Below are positions 41,571 to 50,149 of a DNA stretch of 64,000 nt, piece by piece. The stretch lies in contig JBEDTR010000006.1 in assembly GCA_040119125.1 (NCBI GenBank), forward strand, positions 4,019 to 68,018, in the 5' to 3' direction. The position numbers and the translations under genes were made by a program. The DNA comes from Pacificitalea sp040119125. GTDB lineage: Bacteria; Pseudomonadota; Alphaproteobacteria; Rhodobacterales; Rhodobacteraceae. Within the stretch, counting starts at the first letter, position 1; every line of letters starts with the position of its first letter. The notes under the pieces are model-generated. The model was not told the DNA's origin. It saw only the letters and a program-made list of their open reading frames with translations, and searched no databases.

Positions 41571-42905
41571 TTACCAGTTCTCCTTGAACCATTTTACGGC
41601 ACGCTTGAAACTGCGCGCGGGATATCCGTCGGCGGGAATGTCGAAATCCCACCACTCATCTTGCGGATGCGCGGCGAAGAGACACAGGCCCACGGCGCTG
41701 GCAAAAGCAGGCCCCGTCGCGGCCTGTGGCAGACCCTGCACGCGCAGCGGACGGCCCAGCCGGACCTGCTGCCCAAGGATGCGCGAGGCCAACCCGTCGA
41801 GACCGGGGATCTGGCTGCCGCCGCCGGTCAGCACGATTTGCTGTGCCGGCAAATGGTCGAAGCCCGCGGCATCCAAACGGGTGCGGACCTCTTCCAAGAT
41901 CTCTTCGACACGCGGGCGCATGATGCCGATCAGTTCGGCCCGGCTCACGGTGCGCCGGTCATGTTCCCAATCGCCCGTATCGCCGCCGATCTCGATGATT
42001 TCACGGTCGTCCATGCCGGTGGCAACGACGCCGCCGTAGAAGGTCTTGATCCGCTCCGCCGTGGCCAGCGGGATCTGCAAGCCCTTCGAGATATCGAGGC
42101 TGATATGTTCGCCGCCGATGCGCACGCTATCGGCGTAGATCATGTGCTTTTTAATGAAGATCGAGATGCCGGTCGCACCGCCGCCCAGATCGATGCAGGC
42201 GGAGCCCAATTCCTGCTCATCCTCAACCAGCGCCGAGATGCCGCTGACATAGGCGGAACTGGCAACACCGGCGAGTTCCAGATCGCAGCGTTTGATACAG
42301 TAGAGGAGGTTTTCGAGAACCGAGCGATCCACCGTCAGCAGGTGCATGTCAGCGGCCAGCCGGTTGCCCATCTGCCCCCGCGGATCGGCCAGACCGGAGC
42401 GGTGATCGATGGCGAAATTCACTGGCTGCGCGTGCAGCACCTCCCGCGCATCTCCGAAATCGGGAACGGTGCATGCGGCCAATACCCGCGCCACATCGCC
42501 ATCGGTGACGGCGTTATCGGCCAGTTCGATCTGCCCATCGAGCCCGTAGGACCGGGGCCGCGCGCCTGCGAAGGTGGCAATGACATGATCGACGCGGACA
42601 TTGCCCATCTTCTGAGCCGCCTGAACGGCGGTGCGAATCGCGCGTTCGGTTTCCTGCATCGTGTCGATTTCGCCGAAATGCACACCGCGGGACCGGGTTG
42701 TCGCCGCGCCGATCACCCGGAAGCTCGACTGCCCTGCAAGGCTGCCGACGCCTTCCGACGCGCGGAATTTCTCAGGACCGTCGAAGCGCAAAACGAGGCA
42801 GGCGATCTTCGAGGTGCCTACATCCAGCACCGCCACCACGCCCCGGTCCATCGCCTGCTTGCGCATCCGGCGCATTGCCCGCTGGGAGGTATAGAGGTCG
42901 GTCAT
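41571..42905 (-). CDS. ftsA: Cell division protein FtsA
   Basis: FtsA is the actin-like ATPase that tethers FtsZ to the membrane and recruits later division proteins. The 444-residue protein shows the phosphate loops VVAVLDVGTSKIACLVL and GSACIDLGGGATGISIF and the adenosine motif VLTGGGSQIPGLDGLA. The C-terminal amphipathic membrane-targeting helix is probably SFKRAVKWFKENW, the last 13 residues. Its ATG overlaps the ftsQ stop (TAATG). Confidence 0.96.
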   Translation of the reverse strand: MTDLYTSQRAMRRMRKQAMDRGVVAVLDVGTSKIACLVLRFDGPEKFRASEGVGSLAGQSSFRVIGAATTRSRGVHFGEIDTMQETERAIRTAVQAAQKMGNVRVDHVIATFAGARPRSYGLDGQIELADNAVTDGDVARVLAACTVPDFGDAREVLHAQPVNFAIDHRSGLADPRGQMGNRLAADMHLLTVDRSVLENLLYCIKRCDLELAGVASSAYVSGISALVEDEQELGSACIDLGGGATGISIFIKKHMIYADSVRIGGEHISLDISKGLQIPLATAERIKTFYGGVVATGMDDREIIEIGGDTGDWEHDRRTVSRAELIGIMRPRVEEILEEVRTRLDAAGFDHLPAQQIVLTGGGSQIPGLDGLASRILGQQVRLGRPLRVQGLPQAATGPAFASAVGLCLFAAHPQDEWWDFDIPADGYPARSFKRAVKWFKENW

Positions 42906-43849
42906 TAGCGGTAGGCTCCCACTTGCAGGCTCTGCATCCGGCGCATTTCGCTGACCGCAAAATCGGTCAGTCGCAGCGTAGGCCGGGCAGGGTTACGAAT
43001 ATCGACGGTGGACAGGTCACGACCGAGCATGTCCTGCGCCTGATCAAGGGCGATCACGCGCTCTAGCGCCGCGACGGCCCCCGCTTCGGGCAGCATGATC
43101 CGCTGCTCGCGGTCCAGCACCACGTCCCAGCGGCGCTCGCCCACACGGACCACTCCGCGCAGGCGGTCTTCCAGCGGGTCGGCTGCGGAAAACAGATCCA
43201 GCGCCTCGACCACCTGTTCATGAGCACCCACCCCGGCCATCAGCGGCAGGTCGGGCCGGTCGGTGCGGGTGTCGAGCCGGTCGACCGGGTGGCCTTCGCG
43301 GTCCAGTAGGTAGAGCGCATCGCCCACGCGCCAGATCACTTCGGGCACGCGTTCGGTCACCTGAATATGCAGCAAGCCACCGGGACGCACGCGGATCTGC
43401 GCGCGGGCGACGGCATCGAGCCTCTCGATCCGGGTGCGCATTTCCTCAAGGTCGAGGTCGAACGAGCTGATAGGAAAATTCAGCGGCACCAAACCGCGCA
43501 CGGCTTGACCCAGCTTCGGCGTGGCCCCATCGATGGCCATCATCCGCACCATGAATTCGGGGCGTTCCTCAATCGTGCGGCGTATTTCGGCCACACGATC
43601 GGTGACCGCCTGACGCCGGGTCGCATCGTGAAACCAGAACACCGCCGCGCCCGAGACCAATGCCAAAGGCACACCCAAACGCAACATTCGGCGGAAGGAC
43701 GGCGTAAGCCACAGCCGCGACAGCCGGTAGGAGAGCCGCGAGGGCGCGGGATCATGCGCGGCACGCGACTTGCGCCGTTTACGCGACGATGCGTTGGCGG
43801 GACTACCCGCCTCAGAGTTTTGTTTGCCGCGACGGATCAACGATCGCAT
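42905..43849 (-). CDS. ftsQ: Cell division protein FtsQ
   Basis: A 314-residue bitopic membrane protein linking early and late division proteins. A basic cytoplasmic N-terminus of about 55 residues precedes one membrane span (LRLGVPLALVSGAAVFWFH). The periplasmic POTRA domain (MMAIDGATPKLGQAVRGLVPLNFPISSFDLDLEEMRTRIERL in outline) and the beta domain (VRVGERRWDVVLDREQRIMLPE) follow. The gene overlaps ddl by 13 bases upstream and ftsA by one base downstream. Confidence 0.94.
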   Translation of the reverse strand: MRSLIRRGKQNSEAGSPANASSRKRRKSRAAHDPAPSRLSYRLSRLWLTPSFRRMLRLGVPLALVSGAAVFWFHDATRRQAVTDRVAEIRRTIEERPEFMVRMMAIDGATPKLGQAVRGLVPLNFPISSFDLDLEEMRTRIERLDAVARAQIRVRPGGLLHIQVTERVPEVIWRVGDALYLLDREGHPVDRLDTRTDRPDLPLMAGVGAHEQVVEALDLFSAADPLEDRLRGVVRVGERRWDVVLDREQRIMLPEAGAVAALERVIALDQAQDMLGRDLSTVDIRNPARPTLRLTDFAVSEMRRMQSLQVGAYR

Positions 43850-44751
43850 GACGCGTCCTCCACCATCCAGCGGCAGAACGCGCCGAAATCATTGCCCGCA
43901 TGGGCTGCTTGTTCCGGCGAAAGCGAGGTCGGCGTCATGCCCGGCTGGGTGTTGGTCTCCAACAAGATCAGCCCATCGAGCCCGCGCGCCTCATCCCAGC
44001 GGAAATCAGTGCGCGACACGCCGCGACAGCCCAATGCGCGATGCGCCTGCAGCGCATAGTCAAGGCAGGCGGTGGCGATCTCGTCTGGGATCTCGGCGGG
44101 AATCACATGGCGGGACCCGCCGGGTTTGTATTTGGCGTCATAATCATACCAACCATCGGTCAGGATGTCGGTCACGCCCAAGGCGCGGTCGCCCATGACG
44201 GTGGTGGTCAATTCACGGCCCGGCGCGAACGCCTCGACCATCAGCATATCCGGCATGTCGGGGGCGATCTGCGGCGGGCCGTTGGCGGCCTCCTGCACCA
44301 GATAGACGCCAACCGAGGAGCCTTCGTTATAAGGCTTCACCACATAGGGCGGCGGCATCATGTGACGGGCGGAAATCTCATCGCGATGGGCCAGAACGCT
44401 GTCGACCACCGGCAGACCGGCGGCGCGGAACACGTCCTTTGTGCGCTCCTTGTCCATCGCAAGGGCCGAGGCCAGAATGCCGGAATGGGTATAGGGCAGG
44501 CGCAGCCATTCGAGCAGACCCTGCACCGCGCCATCTTCGCCCCAACGCCCATGCAGGGCGTTGAACACGACATCGGGCGCCACGTCGCGCAGACGTTCCG
44601 CCAGATCGGCGCCGGCGTCGATCTCGACGACCTCAAAACCTTCTTCCCGAAGCGCATTGGCGCATTCGTGCCCGGTTGACAGGGACACGTCACGCTCGGC
44701 GGATGGACCGCCCATCAACACTGCCACTTTCGGGGTTGCCCTGCTCGACAT
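43837..44751 (-). CDS. ddlB: D-alanine--D-alanine ligase
   Basis: Ddl makes the D-Ala-D-Ala dipeptide added by MurF. The 304-residue ATP-grasp protein has AVLMGGPSAERDVSLSTG at the N-terminus, ATP-binding PPYVVKPYNEGSSVGVYLV, and the metal site DGLILLETNTQPGMT (E-x-N). An RTDFRWDE segment contributes to catalysis. The start at 44751 behind AGAGGCGGGT fits homologues; the longer frame to 44820 is not needed. Confidence 0.95.
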   Translation of the reverse strand: MSSRATPKVAVLMGGPSAERDVSLSTGHECANALREEGFEVVEIDAGADLAERLRDVAPDVVFNALHGRWGEDGAVQGLLEWLRLPYTHSGILASALAMDKERTKDVFRAAGLPVVDSVLAHRDEISARHMMPPPYVVKPYNEGSSVGVYLVQEAANGPPQIAPDMPDMLMVEAFAPGRELTTTVMGDRALGVTDILTDGWYDYDAKYKPGGSRHVIPAEIPDEIATACLDYALQAHRALGCRGVSRTDFRWDEARGLDGLILLETNTQPGMTPTSLSPEQAAHAGNDFGAFCRWMVEDASCDR

Positions 44752-44832
44752 ACCCGCCTCTTTCACGGGGCTTAGGCCCCTTGTTTTTATGACATCGCGC
44801 AGCATTACACATGACTGCACGAAGACCTGTAT

Positions 44833-45786
44833 TCAGCTTTTTGACTGTGCCGGGGCCGGTTCGCCGATCCTCAGCACCTCCCACTCTAGCTGGATGCCGG
44901 AGGCTTCGTAAACCTTTTTCCGAACCTCTTCGCCCAGCCCTTCGAGATCCGCTGCTGTCGCATCACCGTTGTTGATCAAGAAGTTGGAATGTTTCGGTGA
45001 CATTTGCGCGCCGCCGCGTGTCGCGCCGCGCATGCCAGCATCGTCGATGACCTTCCACGCCTTTAGCTCGTGACTGTCATCAGCCCGCCCGGTGGAGCTG
45101 TAACCTGCCGGGTTGCGGAAGGTCGATCCGGCGGTGCGATCCTTGGTTGGCTGGGTCTCATCGCGCTTCGCCAATTGCTGCTCCATCCGGGTGGCAAGCT
45201 CCTGCGGATCGCCCTGCCCCCCTTGCAACGTCGCCGCGACGATCACCGCGCCCTCGGGCAGGGTCGAGCTGCGATAGCGCAATTCCAGTGCCGCGGGGGC
45301 CAGATCCTCGACCGCGCCGTCGCGGGTGACGATCCGCACCGAACGCAGCACATCCGCGACATAGCTGCCATAGCAGCCTGCATTCATCCGCACCGCCCCG
45401 CCGATCGCGCCGGGGATGGTGCGCAAAAAGGTCAGGTCGATTCCGGCCTCCGCCGCCTGTTTCGCCACCCGCGCGTCCAGCGCGGCGGCCCCGGCGGTGA
45501 CGGTATCGCCTTCGGCCTCGATTGCGCCAAAGGCCGGGCCAAGGCGGATCACCACCGCGCGTATGCCGCCATCCCGCACGATCAGGTTGGACCCAACCCC
45601 CATCGGAAACACCGGCACTGATGGGTCGAGCGCGGCGAGAAAATTCTGCAAATCCGCCTCATCCGCCGGCTGGAACAGCCAGTCCGCCGGACCCCCGACG
45701 CGCAACCACGTCAAGCTGTCGAGCGCCCGCCCCTGCGATAGCCGACCGCGGATATCGATCTGGGCGGGGTCAGTGTGGCGGGTCAT
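44833..45786 (-). CDS. murB: UDP-N-acetylenolpyruvoylglucosamine reductase
   Basis: MurB reduces UDP-GlcNAc-enolpyruvate to UDP-MurNAc using FAD and NADPH. The 317-residue protein shows the FAD segments TWLRVGGPADWLFQP and VFPMGVGSNLIVRDGG, IPGAIGGAVRMNAGCYG, the proton-donor Ser region AGSTFRNP, and ISPKHSNFLINN as MSPKHSNFLINN. It is a type I MurB with the extra tyrosine-containing loop. It lies between the DUF2484 gene and ddl. Confidence 0.96.
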   Translation of the reverse strand: MTRHTDPAQIDIRGRLSQGRALDSLTWLRVGGPADWLFQPADEADLQNFLAALDPSVPVFPMGVGSNLIVRDGGIRAVVIRLGPAFGAIEAEGDTVTAGAAALDARVAKQAAEAGIDLTFLRTIPGAIGGAVRMNAGCYGSYVADVLRSVRIVTRDGAVEDLAPAALELRYRSSTLPEGAVIVAATLQGGQGDPQELATRMEQQLAKRDETQPTKDRTAGSTFRNPAGYSSTGRADDSHELKAWKVIDDAGMRGATRGGAQMSPKHSNFLINNGDATAADLEGLGEEVRKKVYEASGIQLEWEVLRIGEPAPAQSKS

Positions 45787-45874
45787 GTCGAATCCTTCGG
45801 GGTCACTGCTGGTCTGCGATGCGGCTCTATCGCGTTCGGCGGGGTATGTTCAGGCAAGTCGAGACGGGCGGCGT

Positions 45875-46183
45875 TCAACCCTGCGGCGGGATTGTCCGCT
45901 GTGCCATGCGGGGCGATGGCGTCGGCGCGGGGCGGGGTGCCCTCGGCGTGCCGCTGAGCCAGCGGGCAAGATAGACGAGAGGCCAACGCAGGATCGACGC
46001 ACCGGCCGCGAGGCAAATCAGCCCCACCACCGGACCGTTTTCAAAGGTAACGAAGCCCAGCAGCGGTATCCCTGTCGCGATCAACACATAGGCGGCGGGC
46101 CAATGCGAGCGGCGGCTGGGCATCAGTGCCGCACCGGTCGCGCTTAGCACCCACAGACAGACGAGGATCAGCGACAGGCTCAT
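45875..46183 (-). CDS. DUF2484 family membrane protein
   Basis: A 102-residue protein with three hydrophobic segments (SLILVCLWVLSATGAAL, WPAAYVLIATGIPLLGFV, VVGLICLAAGASIL) and a proline-rich tail. Proteins of this type sit between murC and murB in Rhodobacterales. The position suggests a role in envelope synthesis, but no function is known. The ATG is 56 bases after murC, with no strong ribosome site. Confidence 0.82.
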   Translation of the reverse strand: MSLSLILVCLWVLSATGAALMPSRRSHWPAAYVLIATGIPLLGFVTFENGPVVGLICLAAGASILRWPLVYLARWLSGTPRAPRPAPTPSPRMAQRTIPPQG

Positions 46184-46239
46184 TATAGGGCTCCGGGTTC
46201 GGTCGTGCGGGTGGCGGTGTTGTCAGGACATCAGTCAGG

Positions 46240-47661
46240 TCAGGCAGGTGCGGGTTCGGCGAGGCGCGCAGGTAGATTATTGGCCCATGTGCTGATCGTG
46301 CCCGCGCCAAGGCAGACCACCATATCTCCGGGCCGGGCCTGTTCGCGCACCAGCCGTTCGAGATCGTCTTCGGACATGATGGCACGGGCATGGCGGTGAC
46401 CGTGCCGGATCAGCCCGGCGACGAGGTCATCGCGGCTGGCGCCCTCGATCGGGTCTTCGCCAGCGCTGTAGACCTCCGCGATGGCGACGACATCCGCCTC
46501 GTTGAAGCAGACGCAGAAATCCTCGAACAAGGAATGCAGGCGGGAATAGCGGTGCGGCTGGTGGACCGCGATGACGCGATGATCCGAATCGACGCCCACG
46601 GCCTGACGCGCGGCTTTCAGCACGGCGGCGATTTCGACCGGATGATGGCCGTAATCGTCGATCACCGTCACACCGTCCACCTCGCCCACGCGGGTGAAAC
46701 GACGGTTCACGCCACCAAATTTTGCCAAGGCATCGCGGATCTCGTCGCCGGTCATACCCAGATGGAGCGCGACCGCGACAGCAGCCAAGGCGTTCGAAAC
46801 ATTATGATCGCCGGGCATGGGCAGGATGCAATCGGCAATGACCTCACCATCGGGCTGCAGCGCGATATCGAAATGCGCATTGCCGCGCTCGTAGGTAAGG
46901 TTGATCGCCCGGACATCCGCCTGCGCGTTGAAGCCGAATGTTGCGACACGGCGGTCGGTGATCTTACCCACAAGGCTTTGCACTTCGGGATGATCGGTGC
47001 AGCAGACAGCGAGCCCGTAGAAGGGGATATTGGACACGAAATCCAGAAACCCGCGGCGCAGCTGATCGAAATCGCCCCAATGCTCCATATGCTCGGGGTC
47101 AATATTGGTGACGATGGCGATGGTGGCGGGCAGCCGGTTGAAGGTGCCGTCGCTTTCATCGGCCTCGACCACCATCCAATCGCCGGTGCCGACCCGCGCG
47201 TTGGAGCCATAGGCGTGAATGACGCCGCCGTTGATCACGGTCGGATCAATGCCGCCCGCGTCAAGAAGCGTTGCAACCAGCGTGGTGGTGGTCGTCTTCC
47301 CATGAGTGCCAGCAACCGCGATGTTGGATTTCAGGCGCATGAGTTCGGCCAGCATTTCGGCCCGGCGCACCACGGGCAGGCCGCGATGGCGCGCTTCGTC
47401 CAGTTCCGCGTTGCCCGGCTTGATCGCGGAGGAGATCACGACCACCTCTGCATTCTCAAGGTTCTCGGCCTTCTGGCCGGCGAACACCACCGCGCCCATG
47501 TCCTCAAGCCGTTTGGTGATGGGCGAGGCTTTCAGGTCGGAGCCCTGCACGGCGTACCCGTGGTTGACCAGCACTTCAGCAATGCCCGACATGCCGATGC
47601 CACCGATCCCGACAAAGTGGATCGGACCCAGTTGGGTAGGCAGTTTGGTGGCGGCGTTCAT
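46240..47661 (-). CDS. murC: UDP-N-acetylmuramate--L-alanine ligase
   Basis: MurC adds the first residue, L-Ala, to UDP-MurNAc. The 473-residue Mur ligase has IHFVGIGGIGMSGIAEVL, the ATP loop AVAGTHGKTTTTTLVATLLD, NIDPEHMEHWGDF and YGHHPVEIAAVLKAAR near the C-terminus. The frame is open to 47772 but that part overlaps murG; the ATG at 47661 is chosen. It lies in the ftsW-murG-murC run. Confidence 0.97.
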   Translation of the reverse strand: MNAATKLPTQLGPIHFVGIGGIGMSGIAEVLVNHGYAVQGSDLKASPITKRLEDMGAVVFAGQKAENLENAEVVVISSAIKPGNAELDEARHRGLPVVRRAEMLAELMRLKSNIAVAGTHGKTTTTTLVATLLDAGGIDPTVINGGVIHAYGSNARVGTGDWMVVEADESDGTFNRLPATIAIVTNIDPEHMEHWGDFDQLRRGFLDFVSNIPFYGLAVCCTDHPEVQSLVGKITDRRVATFGFNAQADVRAINLTYERGNAHFDIALQPDGEVIADCILPMPGDHNVSNALAAVAVALHLGMTGDEIRDALAKFGGVNRRFTRVGEVDGVTVIDDYGHHPVEIAAVLKAARQAVGVDSDHRVIAVHQPHRYSRLHSLFEDFCVCFNEADVVAIAEVYSAGEDPIEGASRDDLVAGLIRHGHRHARAIMSEDDLERLVREQARPGDMVVCLGAGTISTWANNLPARLAEPAPA

Positions 47662-47689
47662 AAAGCTCGTATCCGTTCGTATTCGTGTT

Positions 47690-48829
47690 TCAGTCGCGCG
47701 TGTTGCCGGAGGTAGCGGCACCGGGCGCGTTGGCCAGACCTTCGACCAGTTCGACAAGCCGTTCGGTCGCATCGGGGCGGCCTTGGGTCAGCGCGGCGCG
47801 GGCCATCTGTTCGGCCCCTTCGGGGGAACCCAGAACAGCCGCGACCTGCTGAGCGAGGCTTTCGCGGGTCAGTTGGCTTTCTGGGATCAGCACCGCGGCA
47901 TCGGCGCGCGCCAGCCCTTGAGCATTGGCGGTCTGCTCATCCCGGATTGCGGCGGCAAGCGGGATCAGGATCGAGGGCCGCCCGATCACCGATATATCGG
48001 CCACGGAGGAAGCCCCTGCCCGGCTGATCACCAATTGCGCCTCAGACAAACGCCGCGGGATATCCTGAAAGAACGGGCGCACCTCGGCATCCATGCCAGC
48101 ATCGGCATAGGTCTGCGCGACACGCTCCATGTCTTCGTCGCGGGCCTGATGGGCGACGCGAATGTTGCGGCGCAGGGTCTCAGGCACCAACGCCAGCGCC
48201 TCCGGCACTATGTCCGACAGGATGCGTGCCCCTTGCGAGCCGCCAATGACCAGCACCGACATCGGGTGATCGCCCGGCGCGATATAGCCTGCAGCGGCGC
48301 GTTCCAGCACCTTGGCCCGGACCGGATTGCCAGTATGGACCCCCTCGACGCCATCGGGCAGCTCCGTAGGCCATGTCCCGCAGGCAACGGCATCGACCCG
48401 CTTCGCAAACAGCTGATTGACCCGTCCCAGCACGCCATTTTGTTCATGGATCATGCGCGGCAGGCGCAGCGCGGAGGCGGCGCTTAGCGCCGGAATGGAC
48501 GGATACCCGCCAAAGCCGACAACCACGCGCGGCCTGTCACGCATCATGCCCCAGATCGCCGCGGCCACGCCGCCCGCGATGCGCGGACCGACGAGCAGCT
48601 TTGCCAATGCCCCACCCCGGGCAAACGTGGCGGATGAGACCTGCTCGATTTCGACCACATGGGGAAAGCCGCCAGTATAGCGTGCGCCCCGCGCGTCGGT
48701 TGACAGCTTCACCCGCCAGCCGCGCTCCAGCATTGCTTCGGCCAGCGCCTGTGCCGGGAACATGTGGCCGCCAGTGCCACCGGCCGCGATCACCAGAAGA
48801 GGCGCGTTATCACGTTTCGTCACAGCCAT
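47690..48829 (-). CDS. murG: UDP-GlcNAc:undecaprenyl-pyrophosphoryl-MurNAc-pentapeptide GlcNAc transferase
   Basis: MurG converts lipid I to lipid II on the cytoplasmic face of the membrane. The 379-residue GT-B enzyme has the N-terminal glycine loop AAGGTGGHMFPAQALAEAM, GFGGYPSIPALSAA, HEQNGVLGRVNQL, and the C-terminal donor motif VIGGSQGARILSDIVPEAL and ISRAGASSVADI. Length is typical. It ends 28 bases before murC and starts three bases after ftsW. Confidence 0.97.
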   Translation of the reverse strand: MAVTKRDNAPLLVIAAGGTGGHMFPAQALAEAMLERGWRVKLSTDARGARYTGGFPHVVEIEQVSSATFARGGALAKLLVGPRIAGGVAAAIWGMMRDRPRVVVGFGGYPSIPALSAASALRLPRMIHEQNGVLGRVNQLFAKRVDAVACGTWPTELPDGVEGVHTGNPVRAKVLERAAAGYIAPGDHPMSVLVIGGSQGARILSDIVPEALALVPETLRRNIRVAHQARDEDMERVAQTYADAGMDAEVRPFFQDIPRRLSEAQLVISRAGASSVADISVIGRPSILIPLAAAIRDEQTANAQGLARADAAVLIPESQLTRESLAQQVAAVLGSPEGAEQMARAALTQGRPDATERLVELVEGLANAPGAATSGNTRD

Positions 48830-48832
48830 GCC

Positions 48833-49999
48833 TCAGCGCCCCCGGCGCAGCAGGATGTCACCGATCTCGCCCTGCGGGCGGGTCCGGGTGAAGGCCAGCA
48901 GCATGCCCACGGTAATGCCGCCCGCGATCAGCGAGGACCCCCCATAGGACACGAATGGCAGGGTCATGCCCTTCGCGGGCAACAACCGCACCGCGACGCC
49001 CATGTTGATCAGCGCCTGCACGGCGAAAATGCAGGCCAGCCCGGTGCCCGCCAGCCGGATGAACGGGTCACGTTCGCGCATCAACCGCAGCATCGAACGC
49101 ACGACGATCAGCGTGTAAAGAAGGATGATCAGCAGCACGAGGATCAGACCGTATTCCTCAGCGGCGACAGCGATGATGAAATCGGTATGCGCATCGGGCA
49201 GCGACCATTTCACCTGACCTTCACCGACGCCCACCCCGAAAAAGCCACCCTCCTGGATCGCGTTGGTCGCGTAGCCCAGCTGTGTGGTGGGATCGAGGTC
49301 GGGGCTCAGGAAGCCATCGATACGGCGCGCGAAATGCTCGGACGTGTTGTAAAACACGGTTCCCGCCGCCACCACCGCGCCCGCGATGCCGATCAGCAGC
49401 AGGATCGGTGCACCGGCGACGAAATACATCACGCCCCAGCCAAACAGGATCAGCGCCGATTGCCCGAAGTCAGGCTGCATAGACAGAAACGCCACAATGA
49501 CGATCGCCAGCGCAAAGGACATCTGCTTGCCCGGCGGGCCGCCAATGTCCTGCCCTGCCGCCATCAGCCATGCGGCGAGCACGACAAATCCCGGCTTCAG
49601 AAATTCGGAGGGCTGCACAGAGGCAAAGCCCAGCGAATACCACCGCACCGCGCCCTTGCCGAAATCAGTTCCAAAGACCGGCAGCAGCGCAATCCCCACG
49701 AAGGCCACCGCGAAACCCAGCACGGCCAACCGGCGCACCAGACTTGGCGACATCATCGAGGTAATGAACATGGCGAGCAGCGCCAAGCCGCCAAACACCG
49801 CCTGTCGCTGCACATAATGGAACGGTTCAAAACCATTGCGCGCCGCCAGTGGCGGCGAGGAGGCAAGGCCCAACAGCAACCCTACCCCGAACAGGAGCAG
49901 AATGCAGGACATCGTCCATTTGTCGATTGTCCGCCACCAGCGCGGAATCACGGGGTCACCCACGCGCAACGGCGCGGTGCCATACACCATCTCGGTCAT
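48833..49999 (-). CDS. ftsW: SEDS peptidoglycan polymerase FtsW
   Basis: A 388-residue polytopic membrane protein that polymerises lipid II at the septum with its partner FtsI. About ten hydrophobic spans are seen. SEDS hallmarks include AVRWYSLGFASVQPSEFLKPGFVV, LSMQPDFGQSALIL, VGVGEGQVKWSLPDAHTDFIIAVAAEE and LPFVSYGGSSLIAGG. The frame opens at 50317, but the ATG at 49999 is preceded by AGGGG and matches homologues. Because yhiN lies opposite just upstream, ftsW must use a promoter in 50000-50149. Confidence 0.95.
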   Translation of the reverse strand: MTEMVYGTAPLRVGDPVIPRWWRTIDKWTMSCILLLFGVGLLLGLASSPPLAARNGFEPFHYVQRQAVFGGLALLAMFITSMMSPSLVRRLAVLGFAVAFVGIALLPVFGTDFGKGAVRWYSLGFASVQPSEFLKPGFVVLAAWLMAAGQDIGGPPGKQMSFALAIVIVAFLSMQPDFGQSALILFGWGVMYFVAGAPILLLIGIAGAVVAAGTVFYNTSEHFARRIDGFLSPDLDPTTQLGYATNAIQEGGFFGVGVGEGQVKWSLPDAHTDFIIAVAAEEYGLILVLLIILLYTLIVVRSMLRLMRERDPFIRLAGTGLACIFAVQALINMGVAVRLLPAKGMTLPFVSYGGSSLIAGGITVGMLLAFTRTRPQGEIGDILLRRGR

Positions 50000-50094
50000 C
50001 GGGACTGCCCCTACTGCCTGTATTGTCCGGTTTTCCGGATCTGACTCGAAGTCTACGCCCATTCGGCTGCAAGGGCTAGGAAAAAGGCTGGACC

Positions 50095-50110
50095 GTGACC
50101 TATCGGTCAC
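50095..50110. promoter_or_regulatory. Perfect palindrome in the ftsW/yhiN divergent region
   Basis: GTGACC-TATC-GGTCAC is an inverted repeat with six-base arms, 96 bases before ftsW and 40 before yhiN. A second small hairpin, TCCGG-TTTT-CCGGA, lies at 50026-50039 in the ftsW leader. Both suit regulation, but no known factor is assignable. Confidence 0.5.
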
Positions 50111-50149
50111 CCCTTGCGCCGGACCGCATGTCATGCTTCTGCCCGCTAT

